Below, piece after piece: positions 1 through 6,304 of a stretch of 11,131 nucleotides of DNA. The notes under the pieces are model-generated. The model had not been told where the DNA came from, did not search any database, and saw nothing but the letters and a program-made list of their open reading frames with translations. Location of the stretch: NCBI GenBank assembly GCA_046734795.1, contig JBKPRX010000088.1, forward strand, positions 1 to 11,131. Direction: 5' to 3'. How positions within the stretch are numbered: position 1 is the stretch's first letter; each line of letters starts with the position of its first letter. The DNA is from JBKPRX01 sp046734795. GTDB taxonomy: Bacteria > Actinomycetota > Thermoleophilia > Gaiellales > Gaiellaceae. The position numbers were made by a program, and so were the translations under genes.

Positions 1-444
1 TTTCGAGAAGCGATGGCAGAGCTCGTTCTGCGCATGGTCGTCGAGGAGCGCGAACGATTCCACGCCTTGCGCGCGTGCCTCGTCGTCGAGCCCGCGCGCC
101 ACACGCCGCCAGGCCTCGGCGTCCTCGGGCAAGTCGAAGTATTGGTAGCCGTCGAGCTTTCCCGCCGAGAGCTTCTCGTCGACGTACGCGAGCACGGGGA
201 GCTTCGGCTCCTCGCCGACCTGCCCGGTGAGGTGCTCGCAGAGGGCACTGAGCGTCGCCGTCTCGCGTCCGTCGAAGAACCGAACGGGCGGAACCTCGAG
301 CCGGTCGAGCACGACTCGGCGCGTCTCTTCGTCCCAGTGGTCCGCCTCGTCCAGGACGTTGAAATCGGGGTAGCGACCGACCATTCCGGGCGTGATCCCG
401 TTCCGGTGGCCCGGCAAGCCCGGCGGTTCGAACCGGCGCGTCAT
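1..444 (-). CDS. Gluconate 2-dehydrogenase subunit 3 family protein, C-terminus cut by window edge
   Basis: The open frame runs from ATG 444 off the left edge, giving 148 residues with no stop. After about 20 residues rich in Pro, Gly and Arg comes a stretch typical of the gluconate 2-dehydrogenase subunit 3 family (Pfam PF13618): YPDFNVLDEADHWDEETRRV (residues 25-44), then PPVRFF (52-57), then a helical segment, LPVLAYVDEKLSAGK (82-96) and GYQYFDLPEDAEAW (99-112). In known members this small subunit partners a GMC-type flavin dehydrogenase and a cytochrome c subunit that oxidise gluconate or related sugars at the membrane. No Sec or Tat signal is visible at this N-terminus, so export, if any, may depend on the partner. 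The start has GGGAG at 454-458 upstream and lies 3 bp after the previous gene's stop, so it is the last visible gene of the operon. The partner oxidoreductase is not in the window. Family assignment is fairly firm; substrate is unknown. Confidence 0.8.
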   Translation of the reverse strand, partial: MTRRFEPPGLPGHRNGITPGMVGRYPDFNVLDEADHWDEETRRVVLDRLEVPPVRFFDGRETATLSALCEHLTGQVGEEPKLPVLAYVDEKLSAGKLDGYQYFDLPEDAEAWRRVARGLDDEARAQGVESFALLDDHAQNELCHRFSK

Positions 445-447
445 GGA

Positions 448-879
448 CTAACGCTCCCGACGGACGAGCGCTGCGACGACGCCGAAGGCGCCGACCATCG
501 TCAGCGAACCGGGTGCGAGAAGCGGCGGGCCCATGACGAGGTTGTAGGTCGGCTCCGAGAGGCCGCCCGGGCGCTTCCGCACGCCCTGCACGTGCGTCAC
601 GATCCCGACGACGCCGTCGAGCGCGTACAACGCGCCGAAGACCGGCAGCCAGCGCCGCGCCGCGCGCTCGGAGAACACCCCGGCGACGCCTGCGATCGTG
701 AGCGGCGGCGTCAAGACGATTGGCGTCCACATCCACTTGTCGCCGAACGACGCCTTGTAGTGCTCGAGGTACACCTCGAGCGCGAGCGCAGGCGCGCTGA
801 CCGCCGTCGCGAGCGAGAGGAGCTTCTGCATCCGGCCCTCGCGGACGTTCTCGAGTGCGCGTGAGATCACGCTGCCCAT
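448..879 (-). CDS. Four-helix membrane protein of unknown function
   Basis: The protein has 143 residues and I do not recognise a named family. It has four hydrophobic segments at roughly residues 19-37, 51-69, 77-96 and 114-138. The first loop carries the acidic/aromatic sequence EVYLEHYKASF (35-45), and the loop before the last helix contains GGLSEPTYNLVMGPPL (105-120), whose Gly/Pro/Asn content looks like a functional motif. The C-terminus is a basic cap (VRRER). The ATG at 879 is chosen because GGAGG sits about 6 bases upstream and the protein begins naturally there; the frame stays open further upstream only as an antisense-like Arg-rich shadow. It overlaps the end of the enolase-superfamily gene by 13 bp and is followed after 3 bp by the gluconate dehydrogenase subunit 3 gene. 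It is therefore probably co-translated, and could be a membrane anchor or electron-transfer accessory for the off-window oxidoreductase. That role is inference from position only. Confidence 0.8.
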   Translation of the reverse strand: MGSVISRALENVREGRMQKLLSLATAVSAPALALEVYLEHYKASFGDKWMWTPIVLTPPLTIAGVAGVFSERAARRWLPVFGALYALDGVVGIVTHVQGVRKRPGGLSEPTYNLVMGPPLLAPGSLTMVGAFGVVAALVRRER

Positions 880-1970
880 CGCTCCGCCTCCGCTCGCTTG
901 AATCCGAGGCCGTTGCCGGGGCGCGACCGGTCCGGTCGCAACGTGCCGTCGACGGGTTCGAGCACTCCGTCGAAGAGCATCGACTCGATCCGGACGTGAT
1001 CGTGGAAGTACTCGAGATGGCGAAGCCGCTCGACGGCCGCAAACGCGTGCACGGCGATCGAGGGCGCGCAGTGGCCCGACAAGTCGAGCTGACGCGCGGA
1101 GGCGAGCCCGCTCGCCCCGAGCAAGCCGGTGATGCCGCCGCAGCGAGTCACGTCGGCCTGCAGGCAGTCGACGCAGCCGACGAGGTTGCGGAAGTCGGCC
1201 GGCACGTACGCGTATTCGCCTGCGGCGATGTCGAGGCCCGCGGGTCCGCGGTCCCGCACGAGCCGAAGCCCCTCGGCGTCGGCGGAGGAGACCGGCTCCT
1301 CGAACCAGCTGACGCCCCAGTCGCGCGCATACCGCTCTGCCCACGCGAGCGCCTGCTTGGCCGTGAACGCCCCGTTTGCGTCGACGTACAACTCGCACTC
1401 GTCGCCGATCGCCGCGCGCGCAGCGTCGAGTCGCGCGGCGTCGTGCTTGGGCTCGCGACCGACCTTCATCTTCACGCGCGGGATCCCGTCCGCCGCCCAA
1501 CCGCCGAGCTGCTCGGCGAGTCGTTCGTTCGTATACGAGCAGAAGCCGCCGCTTCCGTACACCGGTACTGCGTCGTGCGCCGCGCCGACGAGATCGACGA
1601 GCGGCAGCTCGAGCAGACGCGCCTTCAGATCCCAGAGGGCGAGGTCGACTGCCGAGAGAGCGCAGAAGCCGATGCCGGGTCGCCCCGCGTTGCGGAGCGT
1701 TTGCGCCATTGCGTCCCACGTGCTGCGGACGTCCATGACGTCCGCTTGCTCGACGACCGGCGCGAGCTGCGAACGCACGACGTCCGCCGCAGCCTCCACG
1801 CAGTACGTGTAGCCGATGCCCGTCTCGCCGCCGGCGGACACTTCGACGAGGACGATCGTGGTCGAGTCCCACTCGAGCGTGCCGTCGGACTCCGGCTCGT
1901 CCGTCGGGATCGTGTACGCCGAGACGTCGAGCCGGTCGATCGCGACGCGACTGCTCGTCGCGACGGCCAT
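867..1970 (-). CDS. Enolase-superfamily, mandelate racemase-type sugar-acid enzyme
   Basis: This 367-residue protein is a complete enolase-superfamily member: an N-terminal capping domain (to about 125) and a C-terminal barrel. Numbered from the alternative GTG one codon upstream, the visible catalytic set is KMK (Lys168, Lys170), metal ligands Asp198 (DAN), Glu225 (WFEEP) and Glu253 (AGEY), the Asp274-His301 dyad (LQADVTRCGG, GHCAPS) and Glu321. The spacing of Lys, Asp, His and final Glu matches mandelate racemase (164/166, 270, 297, 317). Enzymes of this subgroup abstract the alpha proton of a carboxylate, giving racemisation or, more often, dehydration of an acid sugar such as a galactarate, gluconate or xylonate type. 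The substrate cannot be assigned. ATG 1970 shares its A with the stop of the upstream gene (TGATG); a GTG at 1973 directly precedes it and could also be used. There is no strong separate ribosome binding site, so translation is probably coupled. The 3' end overlaps the next gene by 13 bp. Confidence 0.95.
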   Translation of the reverse strand: MAVATSSRVAIDRLDVSAYTIPTDEPESDGTLEWDSTTIVLVEVSAGGETGIGYTYCVEAAADVVRSQLAPVVEQADVMDVRSTWDAMAQTLRNAGRPGIGFCALSAVDLALWDLKARLLELPLVDLVGAAHDAVPVYGSGGFCSYTNERLAEQLGGWAADGIPRVKMKVGREPKHDAARLDAARAAIGDECELYVDANGAFTAKQALAWAERYARDWGVSWFEEPVSSADAEGLRLVRDRGPAGLDIAAGEYAYVPADFRNLVGCVDCLQADVTRCGGITGLLGASGLASARQLDLSGHCAPSIAVHAFAAVERLRHLEYFHDHVRIESMLFDGVLEPVDGTLRPDRSRPGNGLGFKRAEAERWAA

Positions 1971-3766
1971 CACGCTCGGAGCGTCGCCGCGAACTCGCGC
2001 AGCTTCGCCATCAGCGACTTCTCCATCACTCCCCAGCGCTCCGGGTCACCCTTCGCCATCGCGCGCGCCATGTGCTTCGCCTGCTCCATCCGAATGTGCG
2101 GCGGGAGCGGCGGAATCTCTGCGTCGACCTTCACCTCGAGCACCGTCGGCCGCTCGCCCATGAGCGCCTCGATCCAAGCGCTACGGACGTCGTCGCCGTT
2201 GTTACAGAAGATGCCCTGCAGGCCGCAGAGCTCCGCATAGCCGCGGTAGTCGAAGTCCGGGATCCACTGCGTTCCCATGAACTTCGGGTCGCCGGCAAGC
2301 GCGCGTTGCTCCCACGTCACCTGGTTCAGGTCTTGGTTGTTGAAGACGCAGAAGATGAGGCGCTTGTCGGGCCAGCGGTCCATGTACCGCTTGACCGTGA
2401 GCATCTCGTTCATGCCGAGCATCTGGAACGCGCCGTCGCCGACGAAGCAGATGACCGGTCGCTCGGGATGCGCGAACTTCGCCGCGATCGCGTACGGAAC
2501 GCCGGGGACCATCGTCGCGAGCGTTCCCGACAACGACGCGAGATTGCCCGGACCGAGCTTGAGGTCGCGCGCGAACCAGTTCGTCGACGAGCCGGAGTCG
2601 GCGGTGATGATCGCGTCCTCCGGCAGGACCTGCGACAGCTCCCAGACGACCCGCTGCGGGTTCATGGGGTCGGCGTCCATCATTGCCTGCTCCTCGACCA
2701 CCTGCCACCAGTGGGCGACGTTGCCCTCGACTTCCTCGCGCCACGCGCGGTCCTCCTTGCGCACGAGATGGGGCAGGAGCGCCTTCAGCGTCTCCTTCGC
2801 GTCGCCGACGAGCTGCACGTCGACGGGGTACCGGATACCGATCATGCGTCCGTCGAGATCGATCTCGACACAGCGCGCCTGTCCTTCCTTCGGCAGCCAT
2901 TCGGAGTACGGGAAGCTCGTGCCGACCATCAGCAACGTGTCGCAGCTCTCCATCAGCTCGTAGCTCGCGCGCGTGCCGAGGAGCCCGATCGAGCCTGTCA
3001 CCCACGGCAGGTCGTCCGGAAGCACGTCCTTGCCGAGCAACGCCTTCGCGACGCCCGCGCCGAGAAGCTCCGCGACTTCGGTCAGCTCGCTGGCGGCGCC
3101 GCGCGCGCCCTGGCCGACGAGGATCGCGACCTTCTCGCCGTCGTTCAGGATCTCCGCCGCGTGCTGGATGTCACTCTCGCGTGGCAGCACTCGCGGTCGC
3201 TCGTAGCCGACGCTCGAAAAGACGGAGCCGTGCATGCGCGGCGGCGACTCGACTGCGTTCTCCTCCTGCACGTCGCCCGGGAAGATCAAGGTCGCGACGC
3301 CCTTCCGGTCGAGCGCGATTCGCAGCGCGCGATCGACGAGATGGCGCGCCTGCGCCGGTTCCATGCAGTACTGGACGAACTCGGAGACGTCCTTGAAGAG
3401 GACCTGCAGGTCGACTTCCTGCTGGTAGTGCGCGCCGAGCGACGTCCGCTTCTGCTGGCCGACGATCGCGACGACCGGCACGTGATCGAGCTTCGCGTCG
3501 TAGAGCCCGTTCAGCAGATGGATCGCGCCCGGACCCGACGTCGCCATGCAGACGCCGACCGTGTCGGGGCCGGCGAACTTCGCATGGCCGCACGCCATAA
3601 ACGCCGCCGACTCCTCGTGGCGCGTCTGGATGAACTCTGGATCACCGTTCGCGCGGTCGAGCGCGCCCAGGAACCCGTTGATGCCGTCGCCCGGGAAACC
3701 GTAGATCCGCTGGATACCCCACTCGCGGAGGCGCTTGAGGACGTAGTCGGCGACGAGTTCAGCCAT
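1970..3766 (-). CDS. Thiamine diphosphate-dependent enzyme, pyruvate oxidase/dehydrogenase (PoxB-like) or acetolactate synthase-like
   Basis: The protein has 598 residues with the three-domain layout of the POX/AHAS family: an N-terminal pyrimidine-binding domain (about 1-175) with the activating Glu51 in RHEESAAF, a central domain (about 195-335), and a C-terminal diphosphate-binding domain (about 370-550) with GDG at 443-445 and NN at 476-477, the classic thiamine-diphosphate/Mg signature. The end (PPLPPHIRMEQAKHMARAM) resembles the tail after the catalytic domain in PoxB-type pyruvate:quinone oxidoreductases, which convert pyruvate to acetate and CO2 and pass electrons to quinone. Length is slightly above PoxB (about 570). 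Many actinobacterial members are annotated only as thiamine-pyrophosphate-requiring proteins, and other 2-keto acids are possible. ATG 3766 is fixed by AAGGAGG seven bases upstream; the open frame further upstream lies antisense-like over the cupin. The stop overlaps the next start (TGATG), so its product is tied to the enolase-superfamily enzyme. Confidence 0.95.
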   Translation of the reverse strand: MAELVADYVLKRLREWGIQRIYGFPGDGINGFLGALDRANGDPEFIQTRHEESAAFMACGHAKFAGPDTVGVCMATSGPGAIHLLNGLYDAKLDHVPVVAIVGQQKRTSLGAHYQQEVDLQVLFKDVSEFVQYCMEPAQARHLVDRALRIALDRKGVATLIFPGDVQEENAVESPPRMHGSVFSSVGYERPRVLPRESDIQHAAEILNDGEKVAILVGQGARGAASELTEVAELLGAGVAKALLGKDVLPDDLPWVTGSIGLLGTRASYELMESCDTLLMVGTSFPYSEWLPKEGQARCVEIDLDGRMIGIRYPVDVQLVGDAKETLKALLPHLVRKEDRAWREEVEGNVAHWWQVVEEQAMMDADPMNPQRVVWELSQVLPEDAIITADSGSSTNWFARDLKLGPGNLASLSGTLATMVPGVPYAIAAKFAHPERPVICFVGDGAFQMLGMNEMLTVKRYMDRWPDKRLIFCVFNNQDLNQVTWEQRALAGDPKFMGTQWIPDFDYRGYAELCGLQGIFCNNGDDVRSAWIEALMGERPTVLEVKVDAEIPPLPPHIRMEQAKHMARAMAKGDPERWGVMEKSLMAKLREFAATLRA

Positions 3767-3870
3767 GTCGCATCCTCCTTCTCGTTCGGACTCCGAAGGT
3801 CCGTTTGCCCGACCGTGCAAAGACGGAACCTCTGGCCACGGCTCGGGGCCAAATCGGCCGGAAGCGAGCG
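3767..3870 (-). promoter_or_regulatory. 104-bp spacer with short inverted repeats, possible operator or internal promoter
   Basis: This is the only sizeable gap within the minus-strand metabolic cluster, between the cupin stop and the thiamine diphosphate enzyme start. It contains TTCGGA-C-TCCGAA (3785-3797), an odd-centred palindrome. Overlapping it is an alternative repeat, CGGAC (3787-3791) with GTCCG (3799-3803), so two mutually exclusive hairpins are possible about 20-40 bases before the start codon. I see no convincing -35/-10 pair. It may hold an operator, a leader structure or nothing functional. Confidence 0.3.
3774..3780 (-). promoter_or_regulatory. Strong ribosome binding site for the thiamine diphosphate enzyme
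   Basis: AAGGAGG on the minus strand with a 7-base spacer to ATG 3766. It is the strongest Shine-Dalgarno match I found in the window. It decides the start against the long in-frame extension upstream. Confidence 0.85.
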
Positions 3871-4263
3871 CTAGTCGCTCCACCACCCCTGAAGCAGCTC
3901 GACCTCGCCCTGCTCGGTCGTTCGCGGCCCTGCGACGAGTAGCTCGAGACCGTCGGCGCCGGCCTCGAATGCGCGCGTCGTTCCCGGCGCGATCCGCACG
4001 GCATCCCACTGCTTCAACTCGTGGATCTCGTCGTCGATCTTCACGCGGCCGCTGCCGCCGACGACGGTGTAGATCTCTTCGTGCTTCTTGTGCGTGTGGC
4101 CGAAGGGCTGCCGGAACTCCGGCGCAAGCCGCTGGTAGCTGAGCCCGAGCTGCTCGGTCTCGAGCGCGTCTCGTGCAAAGCGCGCCTCGAGATTCGGCGA
4201 CATCCCGGCCTTGGGCGCCGCGTCCTCGACCTCTTTGATGTTCGTGATCGTGTATCCGCTCAT
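3871..4263 (-). CDS. Small single-domain cupin protein
   Basis: The protein has 130 residues and one cupin beta-barrel. Motif 1 is clear: GHTHKKHEEIYTVVGGSG (residues 55-72) gives His56, His58 and Glu62 or Glu63 as metal ligands. Motif 2 is PGTTRAF (93-99), where Arg97 stands at the place of the usual histidine, so the metal site would be three-ligand or altered. The start at ATG 4263 has AAAGGA about 8 bases upstream; the much longer frame upstream runs antisense through the LURP-one-related gene and is not real. Such small cupins serve as isomerases, dioxygenases or ligand sensors, and often bind sugars or acids. It lies 104 bp before the thiamine diphosphate enzyme in the same direction, so it may be the first gene of that operon, and it is divergent from the gene at 4351. 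Function beyond the fold is not assignable. Confidence 0.9.
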   Translation of the reverse strand: MSGYTITNIKEVEDAAPKAGMSPNLEARFARDALETEQLGLSYQRLAPEFRQPFGHTHKKHEEIYTVVGGSGRVKIDDEIHELKQWDAVRIAPGTTRAFEAGADGLELLVAGPRTTEQGEVELLQGWWSD

Positions 4264-4350
4264 CGTCTTCGTCCTTTCTGGGGGACGTCGAACGAGGTTC
4301 CCCGGCGCAGCCTTTCGAAGCACGACACACGAAAAGAGGGAGGCACCGAA
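4264..4350. promoter_or_regulatory. Divergent intergenic region between cupin and LURP-one-related genes
   Basis: These 87 bp must hold the 5' signals of both divergent genes. Visible are the cupin ribosome binding site (AAAGGA on the minus strand near 4274-4279), the plus-strand ribosome binding site AGAGGGAGG (4335-4343), and a small palindrome GAAC-GAG-GTTC (4290-4300) near the middle. No clear -35/-10 hexamers are seen. The central palindrome is a candidate operator for joint control of both genes, at low confidence. Confidence 0.4.
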
Positions 4351-4869
4351 ATGCCGCTCTTGCGCGGACGACACGACAACGGTGGGACGAAATACCGAAT
4401 GCGCGAGAAGCTCTTCGCGATCGGCGACGACTACTGGATCGAGAACGACGAAGGCGAGCGCGCCTACAAGGTCGACGGCAAGGCGTTGCGAATCCGCAAG
4501 ACGCTGGTGCTCGAAGATCAATCCGGCGCGGAGCTCTACACGGTGCAGGAGCGGAAGCTCTCGATTCGCGACGCGATGGCGATCGAGCACAGCGGCCAGA
4601 CGGTCGCGAAGGTGAAGAAGGCCCTGATCACGCCGCTCCGCGAACGCTTCTCGATCGACGTCGAGGGTGGCGAGGACATGGAGGCGAAGGGCAACATCGT
4701 CGACCATGAGTACAAGATCGAACGCGGCGGCGACAAGGTGGCGGAAGTGTCGAAGCGCTGGTTCCGGATCCGCGACACCTATGGGATCGAGATCGCGCCG
4801 GAGCAGGACGACGCGCTCATCCTCGCCGTCACGGTCTGCATCGACCAGATGACGCACGACGTCGGCTGA
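4351..4869 (+). CDS. LURP-one-related (LOR) family protein, tubby-like fold
   Basis: The protein has 172 residues. The sequence is a run of short alternating beta strands with polar turns, typical of the LOR/YxjI family (PF04525): YRMREKLFAIGDDYWIEND (15-33), AYKVDGKALRIRKTLVLED (38-56), then ELYTVQERKLSIRDAM (61-76), a second half containing DHEYKIERGGDKVAEVSKRW (118-137), and a C-terminal hydrophobic helix ALILAVTVCIDQM (155-167), as expected for the helix that fills the barrel. Plant and bacterial homologues have a tubby-like fold and may bind lipid or membrane; no biochemical role is established for most of them. The ATG at 4351 follows AGAGGGAGG by 7 bases. The frame is open further upstream to 4021 but would overlap the cupin gene antisense, so that longer start is rejected. 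It is transcribed away from the cupin cluster and ends convergent with pilC. A link to its neighbours is not evident. Confidence 0.88.
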   Translation: MPLLRGRHDNGGTKYRMREKLFAIGDDYWIENDEGERAYKVDGKALRIRKTLVLEDQSGAELYTVQERKLSIRDAMAIEHSGQTVAKVKKALITPLRERFSIDVEGGEDMEAKGNIVDHEYKIERGGDKVAEVSKRWFRIRDTYGIEIAPEQDDALILAVTVCIDQMTHDVG

Positions 4870-4930
4870 GCGATCGACTTAGCGCAGGTCGCCCGACGCG
4901 CGCCGACCGCAGACGTTGCAACTGCGATGT

Positions 4931-4990
4931 CGCTGACGACAGCGTGAAACTCGCGCGCCGGCGGCGGGATCACGACCCTTGCCGCCGGCG
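4931..4990. terminator. Tandem hairpins between convergent genes, probable two-way terminator
   Basis: Two inverted repeats lie between the stops of the convergent LURP-one-related and pilC genes. The first is CGCTG-ACGA-CAGCG (4931-4944), a 5-bp stem with a four-base loop. The second is stronger: CGCCGGCGGC (4956-4965) pairs perfectly with GCCGCCGGCG (4981-4990), and GGG (4966-4968) with CCC (4976-4978) can extend it. Neither side has a long T run, so it is not a textbook intrinsic terminator, but placement and stem strength support a transcription barrier for both genes. Confidence 0.65.
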
Positions 4991-5011
4991 GCGAAATGTC
5001 TCTCGTCGGCG

Positions 5012-6241
5012 CTACTTGACGAGCGTGAGCATCTTGAACATCGGCAGGTACATCGAGATGATCACGATGCCGACGACGATGCCGACGCCGATCATCATCA
5101 CGGGCTCGACGATCGACGTCAGCGACTGAATCGCAGCGTCGACCTCGTCCTCGTAGAAGTCGGCGATCTTGCTGAGCATCTTCTCGAGCTCACCCGTCTC
5201 TTCGCCGATCTTCACCATCTGGCTGACCATCGCGGGGAAGACGGCGTTCTCGACGAGCGGCTGCGCGATCGGAATACCCTCGTGGACTTTCTGGCGCACA
5301 CCGGCGAGCGCTTCCTCGACCACCCAGTTGCCGGCGGTCTGGCCGGTGATCTCGAGCGCCTTGATGATGTCGACACCGGCTGCGACGAGCGTCGAAAGCG
5401 TGCGCGAGAACCGTGCCATCGTGATCTTGAGGACTGTCTCGCCGATCTTCATCGGCAACTTCAGCTTCAGCTTGTCCCAGTTCTGACGGCCCTTCTCGGT
5501 GCGGATGTAGCGTCGAGTTCCCCAGATCGAGCCGAACAACATCGGGAAGACGATGAACCATTGGTGCTTCAAGACGTTCGACGCCTTGACCACGTACTGC
5601 GTCAGCGTCGGCAGGTCGCCGTTCAGCTGCGCGAACATCTTCGTGAAGACGGGGACGAGGAACATGAGCATGCCGATCAGCACGAGCGTCGCGAAGATCA
5701 GCACCATCGTCGGGTAGACCATCGCGCCCTTGACGCGCCGGCGGATCTGCTCCTGCTTCTCGATCTGGAACGCGACACGGTCGAGAACGATGTCCAAGAT
5801 GCCTGCAGCCTCGCCTGCCTCGACCATCGCGACGTAGAGCCGCGAGAAGACACGCGGATGCTTCGACATCGCCTCGGAGAGGAGCAGACCGGCCTCGACG
5901 TCGGCGCGTAGCTCGCGCACGACGGCGTTCAGTGCGAGGTCGTCGTTCTGGTTCTCGAGGATGACGAGCGCGGAGACGACGTTCAGGCCGGCTTCGATCA
6001 TCGTCGCGAACTGGCGCGAGAAGACCTGCAGCGACTTCGCCTTGACCTTCTTGCCGCTCGAGGAGATGGCCGACACCGCCGCGGGCGCATCACTCGACGA
6101 GCCCTCGATCTCCTGGAGGGACCGCGCGAGGAGGCCGCGCATCCGGAGTTGCTCGCGCGCCGACGCAATGTCGTTCGCGCTGATCTCTCCGGTCAGCTCG
6201 GCGCCATTGGCGTTGATCGCGCTGTAGGCGAAGGCTCCCAC
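5012..6241 (-). CDS. pilC: Type IV pilus inner-membrane platform protein PilC
   Basis: The protein has 409 residues, the usual size for PilC/GspF. The start VGAFAYSAINANGAELTG matches the family N-terminus (usually M-x-F-x-Y-x-A). Two T2SSF domains are visible: about 70-195, with FSRQFATMIEAGLNVVSAL and MVEAGEAAGILD, and about 273-398, with FSRTLSTLVAAGVDIIKALE and KIGEETGELEKML. Membrane segments lie near 175-198, 227-241 and 379-398. PilC is the cytoplasmic-membrane rotor or platform through which the assembly and retraction ATPases drive pilin addition and removal. GTG 6241 is chosen because it gives the family N-terminus and has GGAGG (6250-6254) 8 bases upstream. It is on the same strand as pilMNO but separated from them by an opposite-strand prepilin gene, so it needs its own promoter. 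No PilB or PilT ATPase gene is in the window. Confidence 0.96.
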   Translation of the reverse strand: MGAFAYSAINANGAELTGEISANDIASAREQLRMRGLLARSLQEIEGSSSDAPAAVSAISSSGKKVKAKSLQVFSRQFATMIEAGLNVVSALVILENQNDDLALNAVVRELRADVEAGLLLSEAMSKHPRVFSRLYVAMVEAGEAAGILDIVLDRVAFQIEKQEQIRRRVKGAMVYPTMVLIFATLVLIGMLMFLVPVFTKMFAQLNGDLPTLTQYVVKASNVLKHQWFIVFPMLFGSIWGTRRYIRTEKGRQNWDKLKLKLPMKIGETVLKITMARFSRTLSTLVAAGVDIIKALEITGQTAGNWVVEEALAGVRQKVHEGIPIAQPLVENAVFPAMVSQMVKIGEETGELEKMLSKIADFYEDEVDAAIQSLTSIVEPVMMIGVGIVVGIVIISMYLPMFKMLTLVK

Positions 6242-6250
6242 GGTTCTCGC

Positions 6251-6302
6251 CTCCGTATCGGCAAGGGGATTTAGGGTCTTGAGCCTCCTGCCGATGACGG
6301 AG
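6251..6302. repeat. Interrupted inverted repeat between pilC and the prepilin gene
   Basis: CTCCGTATCGGCA (6251-6263) pairs with TGCCGATGACGGAG (6289-6302) over 13 base pairs with a single unpaired G at 6296 and a 25-base loop. It fills almost the whole 63-bp divergent spacer. Each arm contains GCCGAT read toward the flanking gene: GCCGATA toward pilC and GCCGATGA toward the prepilin gene. It could be a regulator binding site, a pair of mirrored promoter -10 elements, or an RNA hairpin. Confidence 0.7.
6256..6282 (-). promoter_or_regulatory. Putative sigma-28 (FliA/WhiG-type) promoter for pilC
   Basis: On the minus strand, TCAAG (6282-6278) and GCCGATA (6262-6256) are separated by 15 bases. 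This resembles sigma-28 promoters, whose known form is TAAA or TCAAG followed by GCCGATA(A) with 14-16 bases after TAAA; counted that way the spacer here is 16. The -10 element ends 14 bases before the pilC start, so a transcript starting about 6-7 bases later would have a very short leader and would lose most of the GGAGG ribosome binding site. That tension means either a near-leaderless mRNA or a different use of the motif. Confidence 0.5.
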
Positions 6303-6304
6303 AC

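Noticed and set aside
13..864. Long plus-strand open frame (283 codons)
   Set aside because: Arg/Glu-rich composition with no family features, and antisense to two better-supported minus-strand genes; a shadow caused by high GC.
855..2240. 461-codon plus-strand open frame
   Set aside because: Antisense to the enolase-superfamily gene with a complete active site; composition is typical of a shadow frame.
2072..3874. 600-codon plus-strand open frame
   Set aside because: Fully antisense to the thiamine diphosphate enzyme, whose catalytic motifs are all intact; the Arg/Asp/Leu-rich translation has no recognisable domain.
4290..4300. GAAC-GAG-GTTC resembling an actinobacterial/Bacillus LexA SOS box
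   Set aside because: The known box is GAAC-N4-GTTC; here the spacer is 3 bases, and neither neighbour is a DNA repair gene.
4021..4350. Longer N-terminus for the LURP-one-related protein
   Set aside because: It would run antisense through the cupin gene and does not look like the family; ATG 4351 has its own good ribosome binding site.
6242..6304. Cyclic-di-GMP (GEMM) riboswitch, since these often precede pilus genes
   Set aside because: None of the conserved GEMM core segments are visible, and the spacer is too short for the full aptamer plus an expression platform.
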